A stretch of 64,000 bases of DNA from an uncultured Flavobacteriales bacterium (lineage in GTDB: Bacteria; Bacteroidota; Bacteroidia; Flavobacteriales; BACL11): assembly GCA_913063045.1 (NCBI GenBank), contig CAJXYM010000002.1:1-64000 (forward strand), given 5' to 3'. Position numbers and translations under genes: made by a program. The notes under the pieces were generated by a model. The model saw only the letters and a program-made list of their open reading frames with translations, had not been told where the DNA came from and ran no database searches. The number at the start of each line of letters is the position of its first letter. The first letter of the stretch is position 1. Shown here in pieces: positions 1 to 9,872 of this stretch.

Positions 1-16
1 TTTAATTGTAAAAACA

Positions 17-2014
17 ATGAATACATTCTTAAAAATTTCTTTAACATTCTTCATCTTGATTGCCTCATTTGGTAATATTTATTCTCAGAAGAAGAGTAAA
101 AAAATGTTGAAAGCAGACTTAGCTTTTGAGGCAGAGCAATATAATAAAGCTGCAGAGCTCTACAAGAAGGTCTATCAAAAAACAAAAAATAGAGCAGTCA
201 AATCAGAAATTATATTTAAACAAGCACAATGTTATAGATTATCTGGTAATATTAATAGAGCTGAATCATATTATAAAAGAGCAATAAAAGCAAAATACCC
301 TGATGTTAATGTTTACTTATTATATGCTGACATGCTCAGAATGAACGAGGATTATGATGAGTCGAAAATTCAGTACCAAAAATACATTCAATTAAATCCA
401 TCAGATGTTAGAGGTGAACAAGGTTTGAAATCATGTGAGTATGCGACAGATTGGATTGATAATCCTACTAGATATAAAGTGGAGATTATGCCTTTAGTTA
501 ATTCTAGATTTGGAGATTTTTCTCCTGCATTTGGGAATGGAGATTATACTGAGTTATATTTTACTTCATCAAGAAGTGGTGGTGTCTCTAATAAAATTGA
601 TGAAAGAACAGGTGAGAGCTATACAGACCTTTACTCATCTAGTATTAATAAAAAAGGTAGATGGAGTGTTCCAATGCTTGTGGCTGAACCTATTAATTCT
701 AACTCTAATGAAGGGTCCGTTTTCTTAAATAAGCGAGGTACTAATATGTATTTTACTAAGTGTAGTGTTGAGAAAAAAAAATCAACTGGTTGTAGAATAT
801 TTGTTTCATCTCGTAAAGGAAAAATATGGGGAGAACCAAAATTACTTCAAATTAAAGTTGATTCTTTAGGAACTATCGGTCATCCAACATTAAATAATGA
901 TGAAACTATTTTGATTTTTTCATCTGATATTTCTGGTGGTTATGGTGGTAAAGATTTATGGATGGTTATAAAAGAACAAAGAGGTAAATGGAGTCTTCCT
1001 AAGAATTTAGGTCCTGCTGTTAATACAAGCGGTAATGAGATGTTCCCCTCACTTCATTCAGATGGTGCGTTATATTTTGCTTCTAATGGTCATATTGGCA
1101 TGGGAGGTTTAGATATTTATAAATCAAATTTAGATGAGAATAATTTATATTCTAATATTGTTAATTTAAAATCTCCAGTTAATTCATCTGGTGATGACTT
1201 TGGAATGATTATTGAGTCTAATGGTGAAAGAGGGTATCTTACTTCAGATAGAGATGGAGGTAAGGGAGGAGATGATATTTATCAGTTTGAATTACCTCCT
1301 CTTGTTTTTTCACTCAAAGGTGTTGTAACGGATGCTAAAACAGGTGCTATTTTAACAAATGTAGCTGTTAAACTTTCTGGAAGCGACGGCAAGGCTTATG
1401 AAACAATCACTGATAATACTGGATCATATAAATTTAATTTAAAACCTCTTACATCATATGAGATTTTAGTTTCTAATAATGGATATCTTAATCAAACCTT
1501 AAATGAAACAACTGTAGGTGTCGAGTTTAATAAAGTTTTTATTTTAGATCCTATTCTTAATCCAGTTAAAAAAGAAATAATTCTACCAAGAATAGAATAT
1601 GATTTTGCTAAATGGGATTTGAGAAATAAATCTAAAGAAGATTTGGATATTCTTGCATCGGCTTTAGAAGAAAATTTAAATGTCATTGTTGAATTAAAAT
1701 CTCATACAGATTTTGTAGGAAATAATAGAAGTAATCAAGTACTGTCTCAAAAAAGAGCAGATGCCTGTTTAAATTATCTAGTTTCTTTAGGTATAGATAA
1801 TGGTCAACTTAAAGCTGTTGGTGCTGGTGAAAATGAACCTTTTGTGATTGAGAAAAATGATGGCAGGTTTAAAGAAGGTGATGTTTTAACTGAATCTTAT
1901 ATAAATAAAATAAAATTTAGAAAAAATAAAAAGAAAGCACATCAGTATAATAGAAGAACATCATTTAAAGTATTAAGTGAAGATTATGTTTCTGAAAATA
2001 ATAATAATAAATAA
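17..2014 (+). CDS. PorE-like OmpA-family lipid/peptidoglycan-anchoring protein (T9SS-associated)
   Basis: A 665-residue envelope protein. Residues 1-24 are a signal peptide ending near IYSQ. Residues about 28-150 are helical TPR-like repeats. Residues about 155-430 hold PD40/WD40-type propeller strands ending in motifs such as YFTSSR, YFASNG and YLTSDRDGGKGGDDIY. Residues about 435-525 look like a carboxypeptidase regulatory-like beta-sandwich, and the C-terminal ~120 residues are an OmpA domain (SHTDFVG, LSQKRA, VGAGENEP), which binds peptidoglycan. TPR, propeller, regulatory-like domain, OmpA is the order described for PorE of the type IX secretion system, where it helps anchor the complex to the cell wall. 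Paralogues with the same order occur beside PorP/SprF genes, and the upstream gene is outside the window, so the exact orthologue is uncertain. Confidence 0.8.
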   Translation: MNTFLKISLTFFILIASFGNIYSQKKSKKMLKADLAFEAEQYNKAAELYKKVYQKTKNRAVKSEIIFKQAQCYRLSGNINRAESYYKRAIKAKYPDVNVYLLYADMLRMNEDYDESKIQYQKYIQLNPSDVRGEQGLKSCEYATDWIDNPTRYKVEIMPLVNSRFGDFSPAFGNGDYTELYFTSSRSGGVSNKIDERTGESYTDLYSSSINKKGRWSVPMLVAEPINSNSNEGSVFLNKRGTNMYFTKCSVEKKKSTGCRIFVSSRKGKIWGEPKLLQIKVDSLGTIGHPTLNNDETILIFSSDISGGYGGKDLWMVIKEQRGKWSLPKNLGPAVNTSGNEMFPSLHSDGALYFASNGHIGMGGLDIYKSNLDENNLYSNIVNLKSPVNSSGDDFGMIIESNGERGYLTSDRDGGKGGDDIYQFELPPLVFSLKGVVTDAKTGAILTNVAVKLSGSDGKAYETITDNTGSYKFNLKPLTSYEILVSNNGYLNQTLNETTVGVEFNKVFILDPILNPVKKEIILPRIEYDFAKWDLRNKSKEDLDILASALEENLNVIVELKSHTDFVGNNRSNQVLSQKRADACLNYLVSLGIDNGQLKAVGAGENEPFVIEKNDGRFKEGDVLTESYINKIKFRKNKKKAHQYNRRTSFKVLSEDYVSENNNNK

Positions 2015-2034
2015 ATTTCACATAAATTAAAGAA

Positions 2035-2062
2035 AAGCATCCTACTCTTAGGGTGCTTTTTT
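2035..2062 (+). terminator. Rho-independent terminator after PorE-like gene
   Basis: A 10-bp stem (AAGCATCCTA paired with TAGGGTGCTT, one G-U pair) with a four-base loop is followed by a run of T. It lies between the PorE-like stop and the purM start, so it separates the two transcription units. Confidence 0.8.
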
Positions 2063-2072
2063 ATTTTTAATT

Positions 2073-3239
2073 ATGAATAGTAATAGATATAATCAAAGAG
2101 GAGTTTCGGCAGATAAAGAAGATGTACATAATGCTATTAAAAATGTTGATAAAGGATTATTTCCTAAAGCATTTTGTAAAATTGTACCTGATTACTTAAC
2201 TGGAGATGATGATTACTGTCTTGTAATGCATGCTGATGGTGCAGGAACAAAATCTTCTCTAGCTTATATGTATTGGAAAGAAACTAATGACTTATCTGTT
2301 TGGAAAGGCATTGCTCAAGATTCAATTGTTATGAATATTGATGATTTATTATGTGTTGGAGCTATTGATAATATTATGCTATCTTCTACTATTGGAAGAA
2401 ATAAAAATTTAATTCCAGGATCTGTTATATCATCTATTATTAATGGAACTCAAGAATTACTTAAAGAATATTCTCATCATGGATTTAACATTATTTCTAC
2501 TGGAGGAGAGACAGCTGATGTTGGTGATATTGTTAGAACTATTATAGTAGATACAACTGTAATAGCGCGAGTTAAGCGAAATAGTATAATTGATAACGCA
2601 AATATTAAATCTGGAAATGTAATTGTTGGTCTTTCTTCGTTTGGGAAATCTACTTATGAAAATGATTATAATGGAGGGATGGGTAGTAATGGCCTTACTT
2701 CTGCACGTCACGATGTTTTTTCAAAAGTACTAGCTACTAAGTATCCTGAGAGTTTTGACTCTCATGTTCCTGAGGAACTAGTATATTCTGGATCTAAAAA
2801 TCTAACTGATAAAGTTTTAGGTTCTGAATTAGATGCTGGTAAATTAGTTCTTTCTCCTACTCGAACATACGCTCCAATTATAAAGAAAATATTAGAAGCA
2901 CATCAAGAAGGTATTGATGGTATGATTCATTGTAGCGGAGGAGCTCAGACAAAAATTCTTCATTTTATTGATAATTTACATGTTATCAAAGATAATATGT
3001 TTGAGATACCTGTTTTATTTAATTTGATTCAAAAGGAATCATCTACTAGCTGGAAAGAAATGTATAAAGTTTTTAATATGGGGCACAGAATGGAGTTATA
3101 TGTTAATAAGAATATTGCACAATCTATAATAGAAATTTCAAAATCTTTTAATGTTGATGCTCAAATAATTGGAAGAGTAGAACAATCATCTGTAAAAAAA
3201 CTTACTATTAAAACTAAAGAAGGAAAATTTATTTATTAA
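2073..3239 (+). CDS. purM: Phosphoribosylformylglycinamidine cyclo-ligase (AIR synthase), Bacteroidota type
   Basis: 388 residues of the PurM family, which makes aminoimidazole ribotide from FGAM and ATP in purine synthesis. The N-terminal [18 protein letters not shown] and the [12 protein letters not shown] segment correspond to the family start and the DGxGTK nucleotide/substrate loop. [13 protein letters not shown] matches the family's GGETA motif, and [10 protein letters not shown] resembles the C-terminal GG loop. The protein is longer and more divergent than enterobacterial PurM (about 345 residues), as I recall for Bacteroidota. It follows a terminator and begins a tight run with prfA (1 base gap) and pyrF. 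A PurM-like paralogue of other function cannot be fully excluded. Confidence 0.8.
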   Translation: MNSNRYNQRGVSADKEDVHNAIKNVDKGLFPKAFCKIVPDYLTGDDDYCLVMHADGAGTKSSLAYMYWKETNDLSVWKGIAQDSIVMNIDDLLCVGAIDNIMLSSTIGRNKNLIPGSVISSIINGTQELLKEYSHHGFNIISTGGETADVGDIVRTIIVDTTVIARVKRNSIIDNANIKSGNVIVGLSSFGKSTYENDYNGGMGSNGLTSARHDVFSKVLATKYPESFDSHVPEELVYSGSKNLTDKVLGSELDAGKLVLSPTRTYAPIIKKILEAHQEGIDGMIHCSGGAQTKILHFIDNLHVIKDNMFEIPVLFNLIQKESSTSWKEMYKVFNMGHRMELYVNKNIAQSIIEISKSFNVDAQIIGRVEQSSVKKLTIKTKEGKFIY

Positions 3240-3240
3240 T

Positions 3241-4317
3241 ATGTTAGACAAATTAGAAGCAATATATAAAAGATATTTAGATGTAGAAAAGTTAATTTCA
3301 TCTGGCTCTGCTATGGATGATATGAAACTATATATTCAATTAAGTAAAGAGTATAAAGATCTAGATCCGATTATAAAAATTTATAAGATTTATGATAATT
3401 TACTTTCCAATATAGCTGAAGCTAAGGAAATTGTATCTACAGAATCTGATATTGAAATGAAAGAAATGGCAAAGATGGAGCTCGATGATCTTTTACCAAA
3501 AGTTAATCCAATTGAAGAAGAAATAAAAGTATTATTAATACCTAAAGATCCTTCAGATGCCAAAAATGCTGTAATGGAAATTAGAGCTGGTTCTGGTGGT
3601 GATGAGGCTAGTTTATTTGCTGGTGATTTATATAGAATGTATAACGCTTTTTCACAATCAAAAGGATGGAGTATTGAGCTAGTTGATATAGCTGAAGGTA
3701 CTGCTGGGGGATATAAGGAGATAATTTTTAATATTTCTGGAGATGATGTATATGGTCAGCTTAAATTTGAGTCTGGAGTTCATCGTGTTCAGAGAGTTCC
3801 TCAAACAGAAACTCAAGGAAGAGTACATACTTCAGCAGCTTCTGTAATTGTTCTGCCTGAAGCTGAGGAATTTGATGTAGAATTAAAAAATAGTGATATT
3901 AGAAAAGATACCTATTGTTCTTCTGGCCCTGGAGGACAGTCAGTAAATACAACTTATTCTGCTGTTCGATTAACGCATGTACCTACTGGTATTGTAGCTC
4001 AATGTCAAGACCAAAAGTCTCAATTAAAGAATTATGATAAAGCTTTAAAAGTTTTAAGATCCAGGATTTATGAAATTGAACTTCAAAAGAAATTAGAAGA
4101 GGATGCTAAGCATAGAAAGACCATGGTTTCTTCTGGTGATAGATCAGCTAAAATTAGAACATATAACTATCCTCAAGGAAGAGTTACAGAGCATAGAATA
4201 GGCTTAACTAAATATAATTTACAAGCAGTTACTGGAGGTGATATTCAAGAGTTTATAGATGAACTACAATTAGCAGAAAATGCTGAAAAATTAAAAGAAG
4301 GTACTTCTAATGGATAG
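3241..4317 (+). CDS. prfA: Peptide chain release factor 1
   Basis: 358 residues, the usual RF1 length. RF1 reads UAA and UAG stop codons and triggers peptide release. The catalytic GGQ is at residues 231-233 within [12 protein letters not shown]. The stop-codon recognition tripeptide is PQT (187-189), the PxT form that marks RF1 rather than RF2 (SPF). The N-terminal helical domain and C-terminal basic region are complete. The start lies one base after the purM stop, and the end overlaps pyrF by 8 bases, so the three genes are probably co-transcribed. Confidence 0.97.
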   Translation: MLDKLEAIYKRYLDVEKLISSGSAMDDMKLYIQLSKEYKDLDPIIKIYKIYDNLLSNIAEAKEIVSTESDIEMKEMAKMELDDLLPKVNPIEEEIKVLLIPKDPSDAKNAVMEIRAGSGGDEASLFAGDLYRMYNAFSQSKGWSIELVDIAEGTAGGYKEIIFNISGDDVYGQLKFESGVHRVQRVPQTETQGRVHTSAASVIVLPEAEEFDVELKNSDIRKDTYCSSGPGGQSVNTTYSAVRLTHVPTGIVAQCQDQKSQLKNYDKALKVLRSRIYEIELQKKLEEDAKHRKTMVSSGDRSAKIRTYNYPQGRVTEHRIGLTKYNLQAVTGGDIQEFIDELQLAENAEKLKEGTSNG

Positions 4318-5122
4318 AAAGAAATTAATATCTCTTATTAAATTAAAAAAATCCTTCCTTTGTATAGGGTTAGATAGCGATATTGAAAAAATACCCAAAC
4401 ATTTATTAGTTTATGAAGACCCTATCTTGGAATTTAATAAATCTATAATTGATGCTACCAAGGACTTATGTGTAGCTTATAAATTAAATATTGCATTCTA
4501 TGAGTGTAATGGAGTGAAAGGATGGCAAACTCTTAAAAATACATTAGATTATATTCCTAAAGATATCTTTACTATAGCTGATGCTAAAAGAGGAGATATA
4601 GGAAATACATCTAATATGTATGCTAAAGCTTTTTTTGAAAACATGAATTTTGATTCCATTACAGTAAGTCCTTATATGGGCTCTGATTCTGTTAAGCCTT
4701 TCTTAAGTTTTAATGATAAATGGGTTATTCTTTTAGCTCTTACTTCAAATAAAGGTTCTATAGATTTCCAACATCTATCATCTGATAATAAGCCTATTTA
4801 CCAGCATGTAATTGAACAATCCTCTTCATGGGGAGAGATTAACAATATCATGTATGTTATTGGAGCAACTAATGCTGAATATCTTAAAAAAATCAGAAAG
4901 ATAATTCCTGATCATTTTCTTTTAGTACCTGGAGTTGGTGCTCAAGGTGGTAGTCTTGAAAATGTTATAAATTTTGGTATGACTAAAGATTGTGGACTTT
5001 TAGTAAATTCATCAAGAGGAATAATATATGCTGGTTTGAATAAAGATTTTGCAACTCTTGCACGAGATGAAGCAATTAAAATAAAGTTGAAAATGGAATT
5101 AGCACTTAATAAATTTATTTAA
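4310..5122 (+). CDS. pyrF: Orotidine 5'-phosphate decarboxylase
   Basis: 270 residues. It converts OMP to UMP, the last step of pyrimidine synthesis. The catalytic DxKxxD signature is D91, K93, D96 in [12 protein letters not shown], and LCIGLDSD near the N-terminus binds substrate. PGVGAQGG and NSSRGI form the phosphate-binding end of the barrel. The length and motifs match the longer PyrF subfamily seen in actinobacteria and Bacteroidota. The ATG overlaps the end of prfA by 8 bases, and the stop overlaps the stop of the convergent YdcF-like gene by 4 bases. Confidence 0.95.
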   Translation: MDRKKLISLIKLKKSFLCIGLDSDIEKIPKHLLVYEDPILEFNKSIIDATKDLCVAYKLNIAFYECNGVKGWQTLKNTLDYIPKDIFTIADAKRGDIGNTSNMYAKAFFENMNFDSITVSPYMGSDSVKPFLSFNDKWVILLALTSNKGSIDFQHLSSDNKPIYQHVIEQSSSWGEINNIMYVIGATNAEYLKKIRKIIPDHFLLVPGVGAQGGSLENVINFGMTKDCGLLVNSSRGIIYAGLNKDFATLARDEAIKIKLKMELALNKFI

Positions 5123-5862
5123 AACGTTATTTTATATATCTGATAACCAATGATTTCATGAATAAATTCTTCCCAATATTCTAATACACGTGCTTTTGGA
5201 AGTATAATATGTTCAATATTTTTACTACTGTATGTCATTATATTATCTACTGGAAATGCAACAACATTTATTCCTGCTTTTTCAAAGCATAGCATAGATC
5301 TTTTCATATGAATGGCTGATGTGATCAATAAGTTCTTTGAATTTCTTCTAATTAATTTTGCAGTAAATAGCGCGTTTTCTCTTGTATTCTTTGACGCAGA
5401 TTCTATTATAATATCTGTTTTTGGTATATTATTATTAATTAGAAAAGATTTAATAGTTTCAGATTCTTTAAATTTATTTGAGCTTAATTTACCGCTTCCG
5501 CCACTAATAAATATTTTTTTAATGATTCCTCTATTGTAAAGTTGAATAGTATAAATTAATCTATCTGCTTCTTTTTTAAAATTATGTCTATTTGTCTTGT
5601 AATCATAGTCACTAAACCCACCTAAAACAATACCTAAATCATAATTTTCTTCTATTTCATTTATTGATATCTGCTCTGTTTCCCAGTGTTTTACAAGTTT
5701 ATTGTATAGATATTCATTTGTAAAAAAGAAATAAAAAAAGAATGTAATTATTAGTAAAAATTTTCTTTTATTTTTAATAATTATTGATAATAATAATAAT
5801 GTTAATATCCAAAATGATGGTTTAATCAGAAATGCTAAGATTTTAGATATTATGAAAAACAT
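5119..5862 (-). CDS. YdcF/SanA/ElyC-family (DUF218) membrane protein
   Basis: 247 residues. Two hydrophobic segments lie near the N-terminus (about residues 5-25 and 29-48), followed by a soluble DUF218 domain. Family marks are LGIVLGGFS, the GGSGK loop (FISGGSGKLS), ESASKNTRENA and ITSAIHMKRS. Related proteins (ElyC, SanA, YdcF) are implicated in envelope integrity and polyprenol-carrier handling in enterobacteria. Which of these roles applies here cannot be read from the sequence. It is convergent with pyrF and divergent from the PspC-like cluster, with only 79 bases of AT-rich DNA in the divergent gap. Confidence 0.85.
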   Translation of the reverse strand: MFFIISKILAFLIKPSFWILTLLLLSIIIKNKRKFLLIITFFFYFFFTNEYLYNKLVKHWETEQISINEIEENYDLGIVLGGFSDYDYKTNRHNFKKEADRLIYTIQLYNRGIIKKIFISGGSGKLSSNKFKESETIKSFLINNNIPKTDIIIESASKNTRENALFTAKLIRRNSKNLLITSAIHMKRSMLCFEKAGINVVAFPVDNIMTYSSKNIEHIILPKARVLEYWEEFIHEIIGYQIYKITF

Positions 5863-5941
5863 TTTATAAAATTAATTAATTTAATAAAATAGAGATTATT
5901 TGTTTTGAAATTAATTAAATTGCAAATTAAAAATTAATAGG

Positions 5942-6163
5942 ATGTATAAGGTAATAAGAAATTTTTTTGAAATTAGATTTTTTGGAGTTAGCGAATGGTG
6001 GAGTTCAAAAATAGGTGTCAAAGCTTCTTATATACGTTTATTTTTTATTTATGCAGCTTTCGCAAATGTTCTAACTATTTTCTTTTATTTATCTATGGTT
6101 TTTATTCTAAGAATAAGAATGATTTTTAAATATAAAAAAAGAAGATCAGTATTTGATTTATAA
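5942..6163 (+). CDS. Small PspC-like membrane protein
   Basis: 73 residues with a single PspC-like domain: an N-terminal FFEIRFFGVSEWWSSKIGVKASYIRLFFIY segment, read here in two parts, is the amphipathic half and leads into one or two membrane segments (about residues 32-60). It ends in a basic tail. PspC proteins are inner-membrane partners of envelope-stress responses in other bacteria. Small stand-alone PspC proteins of this length are common in Flavobacteria. It heads a three-gene run with a coiled-coil protein and a second PspC-like protein. Function beyond membrane association is unproven. Confidence 0.8.
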   Translation: MYKVIRNFFEIRFFGVSEWWSSKIGVKASYIRLFFIYAAFANVLTIFFYLSMVFILRIRMIFKYKKRRSVFDL

Positions 6164-6167
6164 TTTA

Positions 6168-6407
6168 ATGGATATACAACTTACCCTTACTATTTTACTT
6201 ATTGTAATAGAACTTTTTGCTTTTGCATGGTTAATTATAGATATACAAAAGTCGAAAAAGAAACAAGATAAAATTATTGAATTAGAATATCAAATTTTAA
6301 AAGTTGAACATCAAATTCTTGGTTTAGAAAATAATATTTTAGAGATGGAGAAAAATATTATTATTGAAGTAAAAAATATTAATAAAAATCTTCAATCAAA
6401 TGATTGA
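6168..6407 (+). CDS. Small membrane protein with coiled coil
   Basis: 79 residues from the ATG (MDIQLTLTILLIV). A TTG 15 bases upstream is less likely because it would overlap the previous gene. One membrane helix (about residues 5-25) is followed by a charged cytoplasmic or periplasmic coiled coil with clear heptads (IIELEYQILKVEHQILGLE and onward). I do not recognise a named family. The position between two PspC-like genes, with an 8-base overlap into the second, suggests all three are translated together and may form one membrane assembly. Confidence 0.75.
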   Translation: MDIQLTLTILLIVIELFAFAWLIIDIQKSKKKQDKIIELEYQILKVEHQILGLENNILEMEKNIIIEVKNINKNLQSND

Positions 6408-6570
6408 TAATAATAAAATAATACTTGGTGTATGTTATTGGCTTTCATTAAAATTTGATTTAAGTACTTCGGGTGTTAGGGTCTTATTTTTAATTATGTT
6501 AATTGTTGGTGTTGGTTCTCCTTTACTACTTTATCTTATTTTATACCTTATTAAGCCTAAAGTTATATGA
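6400..6570 (+). CDS. Second, very small PspC-like membrane protein
   Basis: A 56-residue gene found by reading the gap. It begins MIDNNKIILGVCYWLSLKF and continues DLSTSGVRVLFLIMLIVG, then a hydrophobic run and IKPKVI. The pattern 'GVCxxLxxxxxxxxxxVRxLFLI' is the PspC domain core (about residues 9-35), followed by one membrane helix. The ATG overlaps the preceding coiled-coil gene by 8 bases, and the TGA overlaps the next ATG by four bases (ATGA). Both overlaps support real translation-coupled genes. Confidence 0.8.
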   Translation: MIDNNKIILGVCYWLSLKFDLSTSGVRVLFLIMLIVGVGSPLLLYLILYLIKPKVI

Positions 6571-7472
6571 AGATTTTAATTACAGGTTCTAATGGTTTAT
6601 TAGGGCAAAAGGTTTTGTCTAAAGCCCTTGAAGAAAACTTTGAGGTAATAGCAACATCTAAAGGTAGCGATAGATTAAGTATGAAAAATGCAAAAGATTA
6701 TATTTATTGTGATTTAGATATAACAAATCAAAACGATGTCTTCTGTATTATTCAAAAATTTAAGCCTCAGGCTATAATTAATACTGCAGCTTTAACTAAT
6801 GTTGACCTTTGTGAAGATGATCAGCAATTATGTGATGCAGTTAATGTTCAAGCTGTTAAAGATTTAGTAGAAATGTGTACTGAATTCAATATTCATTTAA
6901 TTCATATTTCAACTGACTTTATTTTTGATGGAAAAAATAGTCCTTATTCCGAAACAGACATCCCTAATCCATTATCTTATTATGGTATTTCTAAATTAAA
7001 GTCTGAAAAACTTTTAATATCTTCAGATATTAATTGGACTATTCTCAGAACTATTATTTTATTTGGTGTTGGTCAATCTCTAAGTAGAAATAATCTTATT
7101 CTTTGGGCTAAGGATGCCTTAGAAAATAATCGAGACTTAAACATAATAGATGATCAGTTTAGGGCCCCAACTTTAGCTGAAGATCTTGCTGATGCTTGTA
7201 TATCGGCAGCAAAGAAAAAAGTATATGGAATTTTTCATGTCTCTGGAAAAGACATTATGAGTATATTTGAGATCGTTAAAAATATCGCCAAATTTTTTAA
7301 ACTTAGTACAGATAGAATTAATAAAATTAATTCTTCTGTTTTAAATCAAAAAGCAATTAGACCTGCTAAAACTGGCTTTGTTTTAGATAAAGCAATGACT
7401 TTACTTAATTACAATCCCCATTCATTTAATGATAGTTTAGAGGTAATAAAAACACAATTAATAAAAAAATAA
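6567..7472 (+). CDS. RmlD-like NAD(P)-dependent sugar-nucleotide reductase / epimerase
   Basis: 301 residues with an extended short-chain dehydrogenase fold. The N-terminal [11 protein letters not shown] is the GxxGxxG cofactor loop. The catalytic Tyr/Lys pair is in [11 protein letters not shown], and the Thr of [10 protein letters not shown] is the usual catalytic Thr/Ser position. The overall pattern ([23 protein letters not shown]) resembles RmlD, which reduces dTDP-4-dehydrorhamnose. There are no rhamnose-pathway genes nearby, so the substrate is undetermined. It is translationally coupled to the small PspC-like gene by an ATGA overlap. Confidence 0.85.
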   Translation: MKILITGSNGLLGQKVLSKALEENFEVIATSKGSDRLSMKNAKDYIYCDLDITNQNDVFCIIQKFKPQAIINTAALTNVDLCEDDQQLCDAVNVQAVKDLVEMCTEFNIHLIHISTDFIFDGKNSPYSETDIPNPLSYYGISKLKSEKLLISSDINWTILRTIILFGVGQSLSRNNLILWAKDALENNRDLNIIDDQFRAPTLAEDLADACISAAKKKVYGIFHVSGKDIMSIFEIVKNIAKFFKLSTDRINKINSSVLNQKAIRPAKTGFVLDKAMTLLNYNPHSFNDSLEVIKTQLIKK

Positions 7473-7474
7473 AA

Positions 7475-8983
7475 ATGACTAAAAAATATATTCTTTTAAA
7501 TGCTCTTATGTTTTCATTTATTTCATCTAAAGCTAATTCTTTAAGTGATACTATTGATGGTTTATTTAAACCAATTGTTGATAATATTCTAGTACCTGTA
7601 ATCTTCTGGGACCCATTAAAAGCTTTAGGGATTGACGTTGGTGCATCAATTCCAATTGTTGTAGTATGGCTTGTTTTTGGCGCTGTTTTTTTTACTTTTA
7701 AAATGAGGTTTATTAATATTCGTGGATTCTTTCATGCAATAAGCTTAGTTAAAGGGGATTATGATAACCCAAATGATTTAGGAGAGGTGTCACATTTTCA
7801 AGCTTTAACAACTGCTCTTTCAGCTACAGTTGGTCTTGGAAATATTGCTGGTGTTGCAATTGCTATTTCAGTGGGAGGACCTGGTGCTACATTCTGGATG
7901 ATTATTGCTGGTTTACTGGGTATGTCTGCTAAATTTGTTGAATGTACTCTTGGTGTTAAATACCGTGAAATTGATAAAGACGGGGAAGTCTCTGGTGGTC
8001 CTATGTATTATCTTTCTAGAGGATTAAAGAAACATAACTTTCCAAATCTTGGTAAATTTTTAGCTGTTTTATTTGCTATATTATGCATTGGTGGTTCTTT
8101 TGGAGGAGGTAACATGTTTCAAGCTAATCAGGCTTACGCTCAATTATCTGGACAATTCCCGATGTTGGCTGGCAATGGTCCATTATTTGGTCTTATTCTA
8201 GCAATATTAGTTGGGGTTGTTATTATTGGAGGAATTAAGAGTATTGCTACTGTCACTGAAAAGATAGTTCCTTTGATGGCTGTATTATATGTAGGTACAG
8301 CTTTGATTATTATTGGTATTAATATTTCAGAAATTGGTTCTGTTTTTGTTTTAATTTTTCAAAGTGCATTTGCTCCAGATGCTGCATTAGGTGGAGTAAT
8401 TGGAGTTTTAATTCAGGGATTTAGAAGAGCTGCTTTTTCTAATGAAGCTGGAGTTGGTTCGGCAGCAATTGCTCATGCTGCGGCTAAAACAAAAGAACCT
8501 ATTTCAGAAGGTATTGTTTCACTTTTAGAGCCATTTATTGACACAGTAGTAATCTGTACAATGACTGCTTTGGTAATAATTTTTACTGGTATGTATAATG
8601 TTGATGGACTTGAGGGAGCTCAAATGACTTCTCAGGCTTTTGGCTCAGTATTTTCTTGGTTTCCTTATCTTTTAGTTATTGCAATTTTTCTTTTTGCTTT
8701 CTCTACTATGATATCGTGGTCTTATTATGGTCTAAAATCATGGGAATATTTGTTTGGTAAAAGTAAAAAATCAGAATACTCGTATAAACTAATCTTTTTA
8801 ATTTTTATTATTATTGGTTCTTCAGTAAACTTAGGTGCAGTTTTGGATTTTTCTGACATGATGATTTTAGCTATGGCTTTCCCAAATATCATAGGATTAC
8901 TTTTTCTTTCTAATGAAGTTAAAGTTGATTTAAAATCATATTTAAATAGACTAAAATCTGGAGAAATTAAAAAGTTTAAATAA
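7475..8983 (+). CDS. Sodium:alanine/glycine symporter, AgcS family
   Basis: 502 residues with about ten to eleven membrane helices. Family motifs are [19 protein letters not shown] (sodium and substrate site), [39 protein letters not shown] and [12 protein letters not shown]. AgcS proteins import alanine or glycine with Na+. An additional hydrophobic N-terminal segment (residues 4-22) could be a signal sequence or first helix. The gene sits 2 bases after the reductase and 4 bases before apt. The sodium gradient could be supplied by the Nqr complex further along this window. Confidence 0.93.
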   Translation: MTKKYILLNALMFSFISSKANSLSDTIDGLFKPIVDNILVPVIFWDPLKALGIDVGASIPIVVVWLVFGAVFFTFKMRFINIRGFFHAISLVKGDYDNPNDLGEVSHFQALTTALSATVGLGNIAGVAIAISVGGPGATFWMIIAGLLGMSAKFVECTLGVKYREIDKDGEVSGGPMYYLSRGLKKHNFPNLGKFLAVLFAILCIGGSFGGGNMFQANQAYAQLSGQFPMLAGNGPLFGLILAILVGVVIIGGIKSIATVTEKIVPLMAVLYVGTALIIIGINISEIGSVFVLIFQSAFAPDAALGGVIGVLIQGFRRAAFSNEAGVGSAAIAHAAAKTKEPISEGIVSLLEPFIDTVVICTMTALVIIFTGMYNVDGLEGAQMTSQAFGSVFSWFPYLLVIAIFLFAFSTMISWSYYGLKSWEYLFGKSKKSEYSYKLIFLIFIIIGSSVNLGAVLDFSDMMILAMAFPNIIGLLFLSNEVKVDLKSYLNRLKSGEIKKFK

Positions 8984-8987
8984 AAAA

Positions 8988-9515
8988 ATGATTTCTAAAA
9001 AAGTAAAAGATATAATTAGATCTGTCTCAGATTTTCCTAAAAAAGGAATTGATTTTAAGGATATAACTCCATTACTTTTAAATCATAAGATTTCTGATGA
9101 AATTGTTAATGAATTTATAAATAAATTAAGCCATATTAATATTGATGCAATAGTAGGAGTAGAGAGTAGAGGCTTTTTATTTGGCTTTTTATTAGCAAAT
9201 AAAATGGGTATACCATTTATTCCAATTAGAAAAGCTGGAAAATTACCTTCAAAAACTATTAGTGTTGCATATGAGTTAGAATATGGAGTTTCTGAAATAG
9301 AAATTCATATTGAAGATATTCAGCCAGGATGGAATATCTTGATTCATGATGATTTGCTAGCGACAGGGGGAACAGCATTAGCTTCATGCCAATTAATTGA
9401 AGAAGCTAACGCTAAAATAGCAGCTTTTGCTTTTGTAGTTTCTTTAGATTTTCTAAATGCTAAAGATAAATTAATCAAATATTCTAAAAATATAATATCA
9501 TTAGTAGAATATTAA
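8988..9515 (+). CDS. apt: Adenine phosphoribosyltransferase
   Basis: 175 residues, normal for the family. It converts adenine and PRPP to AMP in purine salvage. The PRPP loop is HDDLLATGGTALA, the start DFPKKGIDFKDITPLL is the typical N-terminus, and VESRGFLFG and PIRKAGKLP are the base-binding and flexible-loop motifs. All expected motifs are present. Confidence 0.95.
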   Translation: MISKKVKDIIRSVSDFPKKGIDFKDITPLLLNHKISDEIVNEFINKLSHINIDAIVGVESRGFLFGFLLANKMGIPFIPIRKAGKLPSKTISVAYELEYGVSEIEIHIEDIQPGWNILIHDDLLATGGTALASCQLIEEANAKIAAFAFVVSLDFLNAKDKLIKYSKNIISLVEY

Positions 9516-9559
9516 ATAAGTATTACTTTTTTCTTTTAACCAAAGAATATAAAGATTAG

Positions 9560-9590
9560 TTTGTTATTCTTAAAGATATTTATATTTTTG
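9560..9590 (+). promoter_or_regulatory. Bacteroidota-type promoter for rpsU
   Basis: A TTTG at 9560-9563 (-33 element) and TATTTTTG at 9583-9590 (-7 element TAnnTTTG) are separated by 19 bases, close to the flavobacterial consensus. The rpsU ATG lies 24 bases downstream. Confidence 0.75.
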
Positions 9591-9614
9591 CAGTCCAAAA
9601 TTAAAAAACAAACT

Positions 9615-9806
9615 ATGTTAGTAATTCCAGTGAAAGATGGTGAAAATATCGATCGAGCATTAAAAAGATTCAAAAGAAAATTTTTAAAGACTGGTACTTT
9701 GAAAAGAGTTAGGATAAAGAAACAATATATTAAAAAATCTGAGAGACTAAGAGTCCAAAGACAAAAAGCTGTTTACTCTGAAAATTTATTAAATAGTTTA
9801 GATTAA
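9615..9806 (+). CDS. rpsU: Ribosomal protein S21
   Basis: 63 residues from the ATG at 9615, beginning MLVIPVKDGENIDRALKRF. This is the start used by S21 proteins; an in-frame extension upstream would run through the promoter. S21 is a small basic 30S protein; in Bacteroidota it is implicated in holding the 16S 3' end and thus in Shine-Dalgarno-independent initiation. The body is rich in Lys and Arg. A strong hairpin follows the gene before the Xer recombinase. Confidence 0.95.
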   Translation: MLVIPVKDGENIDRALKRFKRKFLKTGTLKRVRIKKQYIKKSERLRVQRQKAVYSENLLNSLD

Positions 9807-9830
9807 CTAGTTCAGTTTTATTTTAAAATT

Positions 9831-9872
9831 AGGCCTTTTATTCATATGTTTGTTTGAATTAAAAGGTCTTTT
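9831..9872 (+). terminator. Hairpin/terminator between rpsU and the Xer recombinase
   Basis: AGGCCTTTTATTCA (9831-9844) pairs with the segment at 9855-9869 (TGAAT plus TAAAAGGTCT), giving about 14 bp with one bulged T and one G-U pair, and a 10-base loop. The T-rich 3' flank (9869-9872) ends directly at the recombinase ATG (9873). It probably ends most rpsU transcription. Any read-through message would carry the hairpin right against the start codon. Confidence 0.7.

Noticed and set aside
9561-9614. Upstream extension of rpsU
   Set aside because: It runs through the promoter and is not found in S21 proteins.
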